A stretch of 64,000 nt of DNA from Acetobacteraceae bacterium (GTDB taxonomy: Bacteria; Pseudomonadota; Alphaproteobacteria; Acetobacterales; Acetobacteraceae), in assembly GCA_947455205.1 (NCBI GenBank), contig CANGNF010000008.1, positions 82,044 to 146,043 of the forward strand, given 5' to 3'. The translations under genes were made by a program, and so were the position numbers. The notes beneath the pieces were generated by a model. That model was not told the origin of the DNA. It saw nothing but the letters and a program-made list of their open reading frames with translations, and did not search any database. Positions 49,598-57,124 of this stretch are shown here, piece after piece (the stretch's first letter is position 1; every line of letters starts with the position of its first letter).

Positions 49598-50999
49598 AAC
49601 CGCCCTGTTCGGCGCCCGCGAGGGCAACGAAGGCATCATCCGCTGCGACGCCTGCCCGGTGCTGTGCCGGATCCGCCCCGGCCGCGCCGGCGCCTGCGCC
49701 CGCTACGCCAACAAGGATGGCGAGCTGATCCGCACTGACCCGCTGGTGCTGCTGGAAAGCGGGGAGCGCAGCTTCGTCACCGGCATCGGCAGCGGCACCA
49801 CCTACCCTGACTACAAGCCGGCGCCCTTTATCGTCGGCGCCACGCATGAGGGCGTGGACACCGTCACGGTCGTCACCGAGGGCATGTTCAGCTACTGCGG
49901 CCTGAAGGTGAAGATCGACACCGACCGGCATCTCGGCGACGAGACGGCGGCGGTGCGGGTGAATGGCGAGCAGATCGGCCATGTCACCTCGGCCGAATAC
50001 GGCAGCCAGATGCTCTCGCTCGGCGGCGTTCACCACCTGGTCGGCGGCAGCAAGAAGGAGGGCAACGCCACCTGCGCCGCCATGCTGACCCTGGCCAATC
50101 GCGGCGCTGTCGAAGTGACCATCGACGGCGGCGCCACCATCATGCTGCAGGCGGGCACCCAGCCCATCGTCAACGGCAGGCCGGAAGCGCGGATGCGCGT
50201 GGGGTGCGGCAGCGCCGCCATCGGCATCTTCGCCCAGCAATGGCACGGCCATGTGGACGAGGTGATCGTGGTGGACGACCACATCACCGGCGTGCTGAGC
50301 GAACACCAGGCCGGCAAGTGCCTGGACATTCCGCCCGCCGGCATCCGCGTCCGCGGGCGGCGCAGCACGCCGGGGCGCTACTTCCAGGTCGCCAACCCCG
50401 GCACCGGCTGGGGCGGCACCGACATCACCGAGCCGCTCAGCATCATCGAGAGCATCGACCCCAAGGTGGCCCGCCCCGGCCTGCGCCTGCTGCTGACCAG
50501 CACCACCGGCGAGGACGCGATGTTCTGCGTCCTGGACGAGGAGCTGCGCCCGCGCGAGGCCGCCATGCCGCCGGAGGTGCAGCTGGTGGTGGACCGCATC
50601 GGCGAGAACTGCGAACCGGCGTTGACCAGCATCCTATTCATCGCCGGCGCCGGTGGCAGCCTGCGCGCAGGGGTAACGGAGAACCCGATATTGCTGACCC
50701 GCGCGGTGCAGGCCGGCCAGGTGCGGGTGACCATGGGCGGCGCGCCTTGCTACCTCTGGCCGGGTGGCGGCATCACCATCATGGCGGATGTGCTGCGGAT
50801 GCCGCGCGACAGCTTCGGCTATGTGCCCACCCCCGCGCTGGTGGCGCCGCTGGAGTTCACGCTGAACGCCGCCGCCTACGCCGCGTTGGGGGGGCACATG
50901 CAGCACGTGCAACCCGCCGAACGCATCCTGGCCGAGTACGGCGCCGCCGCCCGCCACGACGCGCCGGCGCCGGAAAACCCATGGCCCACAGCGCCGTAA
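49584..50999 (+). CDS. 6-hydroxynicotinate reductase-like iron-sulfur protein
   Basis: GTG start overlapping upstream stop; N-term CDACPVLCRIRPGRAGAC (CX2CX3CX9C); overall family recognised as 6-hydroxynicotinate reductase type, supported by adjacent enamidase-like and Mo-hydroxylase genes. Confidence 0.65.
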   Translation: MSTDRTALFGAREGNEGIIRCDACPVLCRIRPGRAGACARYANKDGELIRTDPLVLLESGERSFVTGIGSGTTYPDYKPAPFIVGATHEGVDTVTVVTEGMFSYCGLKVKIDTDRHLGDETAAVRVNGEQIGHVTSAEYGSQMLSLGGVHHLVGGSKKEGNATCAAMLTLANRGAVEVTIDGGATIMLQAGTQPIVNGRPEARMRVGCGSAAIGIFAQQWHGHVDEVIVVDDHITGVLSEHQAGKCLDIPPAGIRVRGRRSTPGRYFQVANPGTGWGGTDITEPLSIIESIDPKVARPGLRLLLTSTTGEDAMFCVLDEELRPREAAMPPEVQLVVDRIGENCEPALTSILFIAGAGGSLRAGVTENPILLTRAVQAGQVRVTMGGAPCYLWPGGGITIMADVLRMPRDSFGYVPTPALVAPLEFTLNAAAYAALGGHMQHVQPAERILAEYGAAARHDAPAPENPWPTAP

Positions 51000-51826
51000 C
51001 CCTGCCCGATGGCCGCCTGCATCTGCAGGAAGGCCCCATCGACATCGTCATCGGCCTGTCCGGCACCCGCGCCGCGCTGGTGGAAGCCCGCGCCCGCGCC
51101 GAAGCCGCCTTCGCCGGGCTGCTAGGCGCGCTGGCGGCGGAGCTGCCGCTGCTGCGCGCGGCGCTGGCGGTGGACATGCCGGCGGCGCGGCACCCGGTGG
51201 CGCAGCGCATGGTCGCCGCCTGCTGGCCGCATCGGCGCGGCTTCATCACCCCCATGGCCGCGGTGGCCGGCGCGGTGGCCGAGCATATCCGCGACGCGCT
51301 GGCAGAAACGCCAGGCCTGGCCACCGCCTATGTCAACAATGGCGGCGACATCGCGCTGCACCTGGCGCCGGGCCAGCGGCTGCATATCGGCCTGGTCCAT
51401 CACCTGGCCCATGCCGCGCCGGAAGGCCTGGTGCGGGTGCGGGCGGAGGACCCGGTGCGCGGCATCGCCACTTCTGGCTGGCCCGGCCGCAGCTTCTCGC
51501 GCGGCATCGCCGATGCGGTGACGGTGCTGGCGCGGGATGCCGCTGCCGCCGATGCCTGCGCCACCGTCATCGCCAATGCCTGCGACGTGGCGCACCCGGC
51601 CATCCAACGCGCCCCCGCCAGCAGCCTGGACCCCGACAGCGACCTGGGCGACCTGCTGGTCACCACCGCCGTCGGCCCACTGCCGCCGGAAGCCGTTGCC
51701 GCCGCGCTGGAAGCCGGCGAGGCCATGGCGGAAACCCTGCTGGCGCGCGGCCTGATCCATGCCGCGCTGCTGGCGGTGGGGGACGACCTCCGCACTGTCG
51801 GCACGCCGCTGCTGAGCCATGGCTGA
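50981..51826 (+). CDS. UPF0280 family protein (ApbE-like superfamily)
   Basis: QEGPIDIVIGLSGTRAALVEARARAEAAFAGLL...PMAAVAGAVAEHI...AYVNNGGDIALHLAPGQRLHIGLV...GIATSGWPGRSFSRGIADAVTVLARDAAAADACATVIANA. Confidence 0.8.
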   Translation: MAHSAVTLPDGRLHLQEGPIDIVIGLSGTRAALVEARARAEAAFAGLLGALAAELPLLRAALAVDMPAARHPVAQRMVAACWPHRRGFITPMAAVAGAVAEHIRDALAETPGLATAYVNNGGDIALHLAPGQRLHIGLVHHLAHAAPEGLVRVRAEDPVRGIATSGWPGRSFSRGIADAVTVLARDAAAADACATVIANACDVAHPAIQRAPASSLDPDSDLGDLLVTTAVGPLPPEAVAAALEAGEAMAETLLARGLIHAALLAVGDDLRTVGTPLLSHG

Positions 51827-51834
51827 TCGTCCGC

Positions 51835-51846
51835 GCCGTATACGGC
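51835..51846. promoter_or_regulatory. 12-bp palindrome GCCGTATACGGC (operator candidate)
   Basis: Perfect palindrome; near copy GCCGTATACGAC at 51898-51909. Confidence 0.45.
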
Positions 51847-51883
51847 AGACCGCCACAGCAGCCCTATCGGCGGCAAAAACCGA

Positions 51884-51912
51884 TTGACGCGGCCCCCGCC
51901 GTATACGACGAT
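51884..51912 (+). promoter_or_regulatory. Candidate sigma70-type promoter with GCCGTATACGAC in spacer
   Basis: TTGACG-17nt-GACGAT, 30 nt before ATG 51943; -10 is a weak match. Confidence 0.35.
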
Positions 51913-51942
51913 GCGCCACCCCACCCGCAGGAGAGCCCCGCG

Positions 51943-52674
51943 ATGACCGCGCTGATGAACCAGGACGAATTCCGCACCGCGCTGGAAAACGCCATCAAGG
52001 GCAAGAGCGCGAACAAGTCGCCGTTCAGCGTCGCCTGGGCCTCGGGCAAGCTCTCGCGTGAGCACCTCTGCCGCTGGGCCGAGAACCACTACCACTATGT
52101 CGGCCCCTTCGCCGACTACCTGGGCTACGTCTATGGCCGCATGCCGGCGCAGTACCAGGAGGCCAAGGACTTCCTGCTGGCCAACATGTACGAGGAAGAG
52201 ATCGGCGGCGACCGCCACACCGACCTGCTGATCCGCTTCGCCGAGTCCTGCGGCACCACGCGCGAGCGGGTGAAGGACGAGAACAACATGTCCGCCACCA
52301 CCCGCGCCCTGCAGGCCTGGTGCTACTGCGTGGCCATGCGGGAAGACCCGATCGTCGCCGTCGCCGGCCTGGTGGTCGGGCTTGAGAGCCAGGTGCCCAG
52401 CATCTACCGCCGCCAGACCCCGACCCTGCGCGAGAAGTACGGCTTCACCGACGAGGAGGTCGAGTTCTTCGACCTGCACATCGTCTCCGACGAGATCCAT
52501 GGCGAGCGCGGCTACCAGATCGTGCTGGAGCACGCGACCACGGTCGAGCTGCAGCAGAAGTGCCTGAAGATCTGCGAGATCGGCGCCGAGATGCGGCTGC
52601 TGTACACGACGGCGCTGTACAACGACTACGTCGCCAGCGACCTGTCGCTGGCCGACCTGGACATGGCCGCCTGA
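51943..52674 (+). CDS. TenA/PqqC-like, HDO-superfamily iron-containing redox protein
   Basis: WAENHYHYV...ANMYEEEIGGDRHTDLL...EVEFFDLHIVSDEIHGERGYQIV: E/E-H/HX3DX2H ligand pattern of heme-oxygenase-like diiron proteins. Confidence 0.75.
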   Translation: MTALMNQDEFRTALENAIKGKSANKSPFSVAWASGKLSREHLCRWAENHYHYVGPFADYLGYVYGRMPAQYQEAKDFLLANMYEEEIGGDRHTDLLIRFAESCGTTRERVKDENNMSATTRALQAWCYCVAMREDPIVAVAGLVVGLESQVPSIYRRQTPTLREKYGFTDEEVEFFDLHIVSDEIHGERGYQIVLEHATTVELQQKCLKICEIGAEMRLLYTTALYNDYVASDLSLADLDMAA

Positions 52675-52704
52675 TTTTGTGGGCAACCACGTTGCCCACA
52701 AAAT
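52674..52704. repeat. Perfect 14-bp stem hairpin overlapping HDO stop region
   Basis: ATTTTGTGGGCAAC-cac-GTTGCCCACAAAAT. Confidence 0.7.
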
Positions 52705-52858
52705 GAGGCCATTTCCGCCCTCAAGCGCGTCGTGCGAGCAGCACGCCTGCGGCGTGGGCGCGGCCATCCGGCCGCTTGCCTTGCGCCGGACAACCGGCGG
52801 GCGCCGTTCGGCGCCTCGGCCCGGGGCTGGGCCCCGTGCCGCATTCATGAGGAACCGC

Positions 52859-53155
52859 ATGCCCTCCGTCACCTTCCGCGTCGGCGACCAGGCCTTCACC
52901 GAGGAGGTGGCGGACAACACCAACCTGGTGGTCCGCGCCGGCATCAAGAAGTTCCCCTTCCCGCACCTGAAGTACAAGTGCGGCATGGGCAAGTGCGGCA
53001 CCTGCGCCTGCCGCGTGCTGGCGGGCGCGGATGCACTGCCGGAGCCGAACTGGAAGGAAGAGAAGGTGCTGGGCCACCGCCTGGCGCAGGGCTGGCGGCT
53101 GGGCTGCCAGCTCTGGCTGCATCACGACCTTGAACTGACGCAGGACCGCCCCTGA
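52859..53155 (+). CDS. [2Fe-2S] ferredoxin 1
   Basis: LKYKCGMGKCGTCACRVL...GWRLGCQLW, CX4CX2CXnC; ATG 52859 with GAGGAA upstream. Confidence 0.85.
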   Translation: MPSVTFRVGDQAFTEEVADNTNLVVRAGIKKFPFPHLKYKCGMGKCGTCACRVLAGADALPEPNWKEEKVLGHRLAQGWRLGCQLWLHHDLELTQDRP

Positions 53156-53472
53156 TGTACGCCATCCTGACCAGCAAGCCCGGCCAGTACCGGACCGAGA
53201 TCGCCGCCGGCGTCACCCCGGTGGAAGCCTATGACTACGTCTTCTGCGGCGCCGTCCGCGCCCGCTTCGTCATCGCCGAACTGGGCGACGCCAAGCGCCT
53301 GCACGTGATCGACGAAGGCACCCCGCCCACGGTCAACAAGGTGCCGGTGAAGTTCTTCCCCAGCTTCGCCACGCTGGAAGCGGCGCGGCGCGAGCTGCAG
53401 CACCTGGTCAAGTTCGGCTCCATGCAGGTGGCGCTGGACCCCGTCCCGCTGCCGCGTGCGGTTGCCGCCTGA
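53155..53472 (+). CDS. Conserved-looking orphan protein between two ferredoxins
   Basis: 105 aa MYAILTSKPGQYRTEIAAGVTPVEAYDYVFCGAVRARFVIAELGDAKRLHVIDEG...; stop/start overlaps of 1 bp with both ferredoxins. Confidence 0.75.
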   Translation: MYAILTSKPGQYRTEIAAGVTPVEAYDYVFCGAVRARFVIAELGDAKRLHVIDEGTPPTVNKVPVKFFPSFATLEAARRELQHLVKFGSMQVALDPVPLPRAVAA

Positions 53473-53789
53473 TGCCGCAGGTCACCTTCCTGACCAATGC
53501 CGGCAAGGTCGCGCCCGCGCCGGAGGAGCCGACCAGCCTGCTGCGCATCTCCATCCGGGAGAAGGGCGGCATTCCCTTCAAGTGCGGCGGCGGCCTGTGC
53601 GGCACCTGCAAATGCCTGATCGAGGTGGGCCGCGAGAACACCGACGCGATCAAGCCTAAGGAACGCAAGCACCTGAGCGAGGAGCAGTTCGCACAGGGCT
53701 GGCGCATGGCCTGCCAGACCTTCGTCCTCGGCGATGTCAGCGTCTCCTGGCCGCCGCCCCCGCCCAAGCCTGGCAGCGCCACGAGCTGA
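53472..53789 (+). CDS. [2Fe-2S] ferredoxin 2
   Basis: IPFKCGGGLCGTCKCLIEVGRENTD...QGWRMACQTF, CX4CX2CXnC. Confidence 0.85.
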   Translation: MPQVTFLTNAGKVAPAPEEPTSLLRISIREKGGIPFKCGGGLCGTCKCLIEVGRENTDAIKPKERKHLSEEQFAQGWRMACQTFVLGDVSVSWPPPPPKPGSATS

Positions 53790-53812
53790 CCGCCCGCGCC
53801 CCCGTTGAACGC

Positions 53813-53861
53813 GGCGCAGGAAATCGGCCTGGGTGATGGTCACCCAGGCCGATATTGCGCC
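53813..53861. terminator. Very strong hairpin after ferredoxin 2
   Basis: GGCGCA-4nt-ATCGGCCTGGGTGA-tgg-TCACCCAGGCCGAT-at-TGCGCC. Confidence 0.65.
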
Positions 53862-53882
53862 CAAGCCCGGAAGCACCGCGCC

Positions 53883-54362
53883 ATGAAAAAAGCCCTGAAG
53901 CTGGAAGCCCGCGAGGCCCGCGCCATGGTCGCCGCCGCGCTGGCGGAAGCCGCCCGCCTCGGCGTGCCGCAGACCTGCTGCGTGACGGATGAAGGCGGCT
54001 TCCCCATCGCGCTGGAACGCATGGACGGCGCCCGCGTCACCGGCCCGCAGATCAGCTGGAACAAGGCGTTCACCGCGGCTGGCCACAAGCGCAGCACCCA
54101 CCTGTTCAACACTCCGCCGAACGGGCCGGCGCTGCCGGGCAACGAGGCCTTCGGCATCCAATGGAGCTTCGAGGGCAAGTTCGCCGTCTTCGTCGGCGGC
54201 TTCCCGGTGGTGGTGGATGGCGAGGTCGTCGGCGGCATCGGCCTGTCCGGCGGCAATGGCGAACAGGACATTGCCTGCGGCGTCGCCGGGCTGAAGGCGC
54301 TGGCCGAGCTGCTGGCGCCCGAGGGCCACACCGTGCTGGTGGCGGCGGATATCAAGAAGTAG
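53883..54362 (+). CDS. GlcG/HbpS family heme-binding-like protein
   Basis: EARAMVAAALAEAARLGVPQTCCVTDEGGFPIALERMDGARVTG...NEAFGIQWSFEGKFAVFVGGFPVVVDGEVVGGIGLSGGNGEQD. Confidence 0.8.
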   Translation: MKKALKLEAREARAMVAAALAEAARLGVPQTCCVTDEGGFPIALERMDGARVTGPQISWNKAFTAAGHKRSTHLFNTPPNGPALPGNEAFGIQWSFEGKFAVFVGGFPVVVDGEVVGGIGLSGGNGEQDIACGVAGLKALAELLAPEGHTVLVAADIKK

Positions 54363-54384
54363 CGGCCTGGGTTATCCTGCCGGG

Positions 54385-54852
54385 GTGACCCAAGACTCCC
54401 CCGCCCCGGCCGGTTTCCGGCAACTCCCCGGCTACGACAAGCCCGTCTTCAACAACCTGGTCGGCCCGCTCTGGGCCATGTCGGAGGGTGCCGACGGCAT
54501 CCTCTACGGCTTCCGGGTGGAACTGCGGCACTGCAACCCGCAGGAGGTCGCTCATGGCGGCCTGCTGGCCAGCTTCGCCGATATCGTGCTGACCGGCGGC
54601 ACCAACTACGTGGCGCGGCTCTCGCGCTTCGTCGTCACCGTCTCGCTCGCCACCGACTTCCTCGCCCCGGCAAAGATCGGCGCCTGGGTGCAGACCCGGC
54701 CGGAGGTGCTGCGCGTGGGCCGCAGCACCGCCTTCAGCCAATGCCTGGTCACGGCTGATGGCAAGCCGGTGCTGCGCTGTTCCGGCACCTTCAACCTGAG
54801 CGGCGAGGTGCACGAGAAATACGACCGGCTGCGCCACTTCCTCGGCACATGA
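54385..54852 (+). CDS. PaaI-like hotdog thioesterase
   Basis: FRVELRHCNPQEVAHGGLLASFADIVLTGG...VTVSLATDFLAPAKIGAWVQTRPEVLRVGRSTAFSQCLV. Confidence 0.8.
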   Translation: MTQDSPAPAGFRQLPGYDKPVFNNLVGPLWAMSEGADGILYGFRVELRHCNPQEVAHGGLLASFADIVLTGGTNYVARLSRFVVTVSLATDFLAPAKIGAWVQTRPEVLRVGRSTAFSQCLVTADGKPVLRCSGTFNLSGEVHEKYDRLRHFLGT

Positions 54853-56033
54853 GCCGCGCGGCCAGCCTGGGCACGGCGCTGCTGGCAACCACCACGGCGC
54901 AGGGGCTGGCCACCTTCACCGTCTTCGTGCTGCCGGTGCTGGCACCGCAGGCCAGCGCCACGCTGGGCGTGGGGGCGCAACTCATCGGCGTGCAGATGGC
55001 GCTGGTCTATGGCGCGGCGGCCTGCACCTCCGCGGTGGCTGGCGGCGCGCTGCGGCGCTGGGGGCCGGCGCGATGCACGCAGATCGCGCTGGCCAGCGCC
55101 GCCTTCGCCTGCCTGGCCATCGCGCTGGGGGGCCTGGCCGGCGTGGCGCTGGGGTCGCTGGCCACCGGGCTGGGCTATGGCCTGACCAACCCGGCCGCCA
55201 CGCAGGTGCTGGCGCGGCTGGCGCCGCCGGCCCGGCGCAACATGGTCTTCGCCATCAAGCAGACCGGCGTGCCGCTGGGCGGGGCGCTGGCCGGGCTGCT
55301 GCTGCCAACGCTGGCGGCCTGGCTGGGCTGGCAGGGCGCGGCGGTGCTGGCCGGCGCCACCATCGGGCTGGTCACCCTGGCCTACGCCCCGCTGCGCCGG
55401 CACTGGGACACCGAGCGCGACCCGACCTCCCCCCTGCGAGCCGGCAGCGGCGCCGGCTTGCGGGCGCTGCGGGAACAGCCGGGGCTGCTGGGGCTGGCGG
55501 TATGCGGCGGCTGCTACAGCGGCATCCAACTGGCCATGGGCGCCTTCATGGTCACCATGCTGGTGGCCGAGTTCGGCTGGACCCCGGTGGCCGCCGGCCT
55601 GGCCACCGCGTTGGTGCAGGCGGCGGGGGCGGTGGCGCGGCTGGCCTGGGCCTGGGTGGCGGACCGCAGCGGCAGCGGGCTGCGCACGCTGGTGGCCATC
55701 GGCTGCCTGACGGTGGCCTGCGCCGTGCTGATCCCGCTGGCACCGGCCTGGCCGCAGGTGGCGGTGCTGGCGCTGTTCACCGCGCTGGGCTTCTGCGCCT
55801 CCGGCTGGAATGGCGTGCTGATGGCCGAGACCGCCCGCATGGCCGCACCCGGCCGCGCCGGGGAGGCCGCCGGTGGCGTGCTGGTGCTGAGCTTCGGCGG
55901 CGTGGTCGTGGGGCCAGGCCTGGCGGCGGCGCTGGTGGGCCTGGTGGGCAGCTACGCCCTGGCCTTCGCCGCGCTGGCGGTGCTGCCGCTGACCGGGGCC
56001 GTGGTGGCCTGGCGCACGGCACGGCGGGCGTAG
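54849..56033 (+). CDS. MFS transporter
   Basis: 12-TM hydrophobic pattern, VFAIKQTGVPLGGALAGLLLP. Confidence 0.85.
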   Translation: MSRAASLGTALLATTTAQGLATFTVFVLPVLAPQASATLGVGAQLIGVQMALVYGAAACTSAVAGGALRRWGPARCTQIALASAAFACLAIALGGLAGVALGSLATGLGYGLTNPAATQVLARLAPPARRNMVFAIKQTGVPLGGALAGLLLPTLAAWLGWQGAAVLAGATIGLVTLAYAPLRRHWDTERDPTSPLRAGSGAGLRALREQPGLLGLAVCGGCYSGIQLAMGAFMVTMLVAEFGWTPVAAGLATALVQAAGAVARLAWAWVADRSGSGLRTLVAIGCLTVACAVLIPLAPAWPQVAVLALFTALGFCASGWNGVLMAETARMAAPGRAGEAAGGVLVLSFGGVVVGPGLAAALVGLVGSYALAFAALAVLPLTGAVVAWRTARRA

Positions 56034-56055
56034 CAGGTCGGACGCCCGGTGGGCC

Positions 56056-56177
56056 GAGGTTTGGCCTGCGGCCGAACGCGGGGGCCTGAGGCTCGGCCTG
56101 CGGCCGACCCCAGGGATGCCGAGGTTTGGCCTTATGGCCAAACCCGGCGGCCCGACGTTCTGCCTGCGGCGGAACCC
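56056..56177. repeat. Array of four imperfect tandem hairpin units (about 32-33 bp period)
   Basis: GAGGTTTGGCCtgcGGCCGAAC / GAGGCTCGGCCtgcGGCCGACC / GAGGTTTGGCCttatGGCCAAACC / GACGTTCTGCCtgcGGCGGAACC. Confidence 0.75.
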
Positions 56178-56182
56178 GGCGA

Positions 56183-57124
56183 CTATTCCGCCTTGATCCC
56201 GGCGTCGCGGATGATCGCCTCCGCCCGGCTGTAGGCATCGCGGATATGCGCCATCGCCTCGGCTGGGGTGCCGCCGCGCGCCGCCACCTGCTGTTCCGTC
56301 AGCGCCCGGCGCAGCGCCGGCCGCGCCAGCGCCTGGTTCACCGCCGCATTGACCTTCGCCACCACCTCGGCCGGCGTGCCCTTCGGCCCGTACAGGGTGA
56401 AGAAGCCGTTGCTCTCGAAATCCGCCATCCCCTGTTCGGCAAAACTGGGGATGTCAGGCAGTTCCGGGCTGCGCTGGCTGCCGGCGATGCCCAGCGTGAT
56501 CAGCCCGCCCGACTGGATCACATCCATTGGCCCGACATAGAAGGCGCATTGGATGCGCCCGGTCAGCAGGTCCTGGATCAACCCAGTGCGCGGGTAGGGC
56601 ACCATCTCGATATCCAGCTTCTCGCGAATCTTCAGCAACTCCATCGCCAGGTGCTGCGGCGTGGCGTTGCCGCCGCTGCCGTAGCTCAGCTTGCCCGGGT
56701 TGGCGCGGGCATGGGCGATGAACTGCTGCAGGTTGCGCGGGGGAATGCTGGGGTGGCTGACCAGCATCATCCGGTTGGTGCCGATCAGCACCATCACCAC
56801 GGCGTCGTTGGTGTCGAAGTTCAGCCGCTTCAGCAGCGGATTGCCGACATGCACCGGCAGCGCGCCAAGGCCCAGCGTGTAGCCATCCGGCTGAGACCGC
56901 AGCACGTATTCAGTGGCCACCGTGCCGCTGCCGCCGGCGCGGTTCTCAATGACCACAGGCTGGCCGAGAATCTCCTGCATGTGCGGCGTCAGCACCCGCA
57001 GCACCGCGTCCGTCGCGCTGCCGGGGGAGAAGATATCCACGATGCGGACAGGACGGTTGGGCCACACCGCCTGCGCCAGGGCGGGGGTCGCCAGCGCGGC
57101 GCCGAGCAAGCTTCTACGCAGCAT
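56183..57124 (-). CDS. TctC/Bug substrate-binding protein
   Basis: VWPNRPVRIVDIFSPGSATDAVLRV...ENRAGGSGTVATEYV...LSYGSGGNATPQHLAMELL. Confidence 0.9.
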   Translation of the reverse strand: MLRRSLLGAALATPALAQAVWPNRPVRIVDIFSPGSATDAVLRVLTPHMQEILGQPVVIENRAGGSGTVATEYVLRSQPDGYTLGLGALPVHVGNPLLKRLNFDTNDAVVMVLIGTNRMMLVSHPSIPPRNLQQFIAHARANPGKLSYGSGGNATPQHLAMELLKIREKLDIEMVPYPRTGLIQDLLTGRIQCAFYVGPMDVIQSGGLITLGIAGSQRSPELPDIPSFAEQGMADFESNGFFTLYGPKGTPAEVVAKVNAAVNQALARPALRRALTEQQVAARGGTPAEAMAHIRDAYSRAEAIIRDAGIKAE

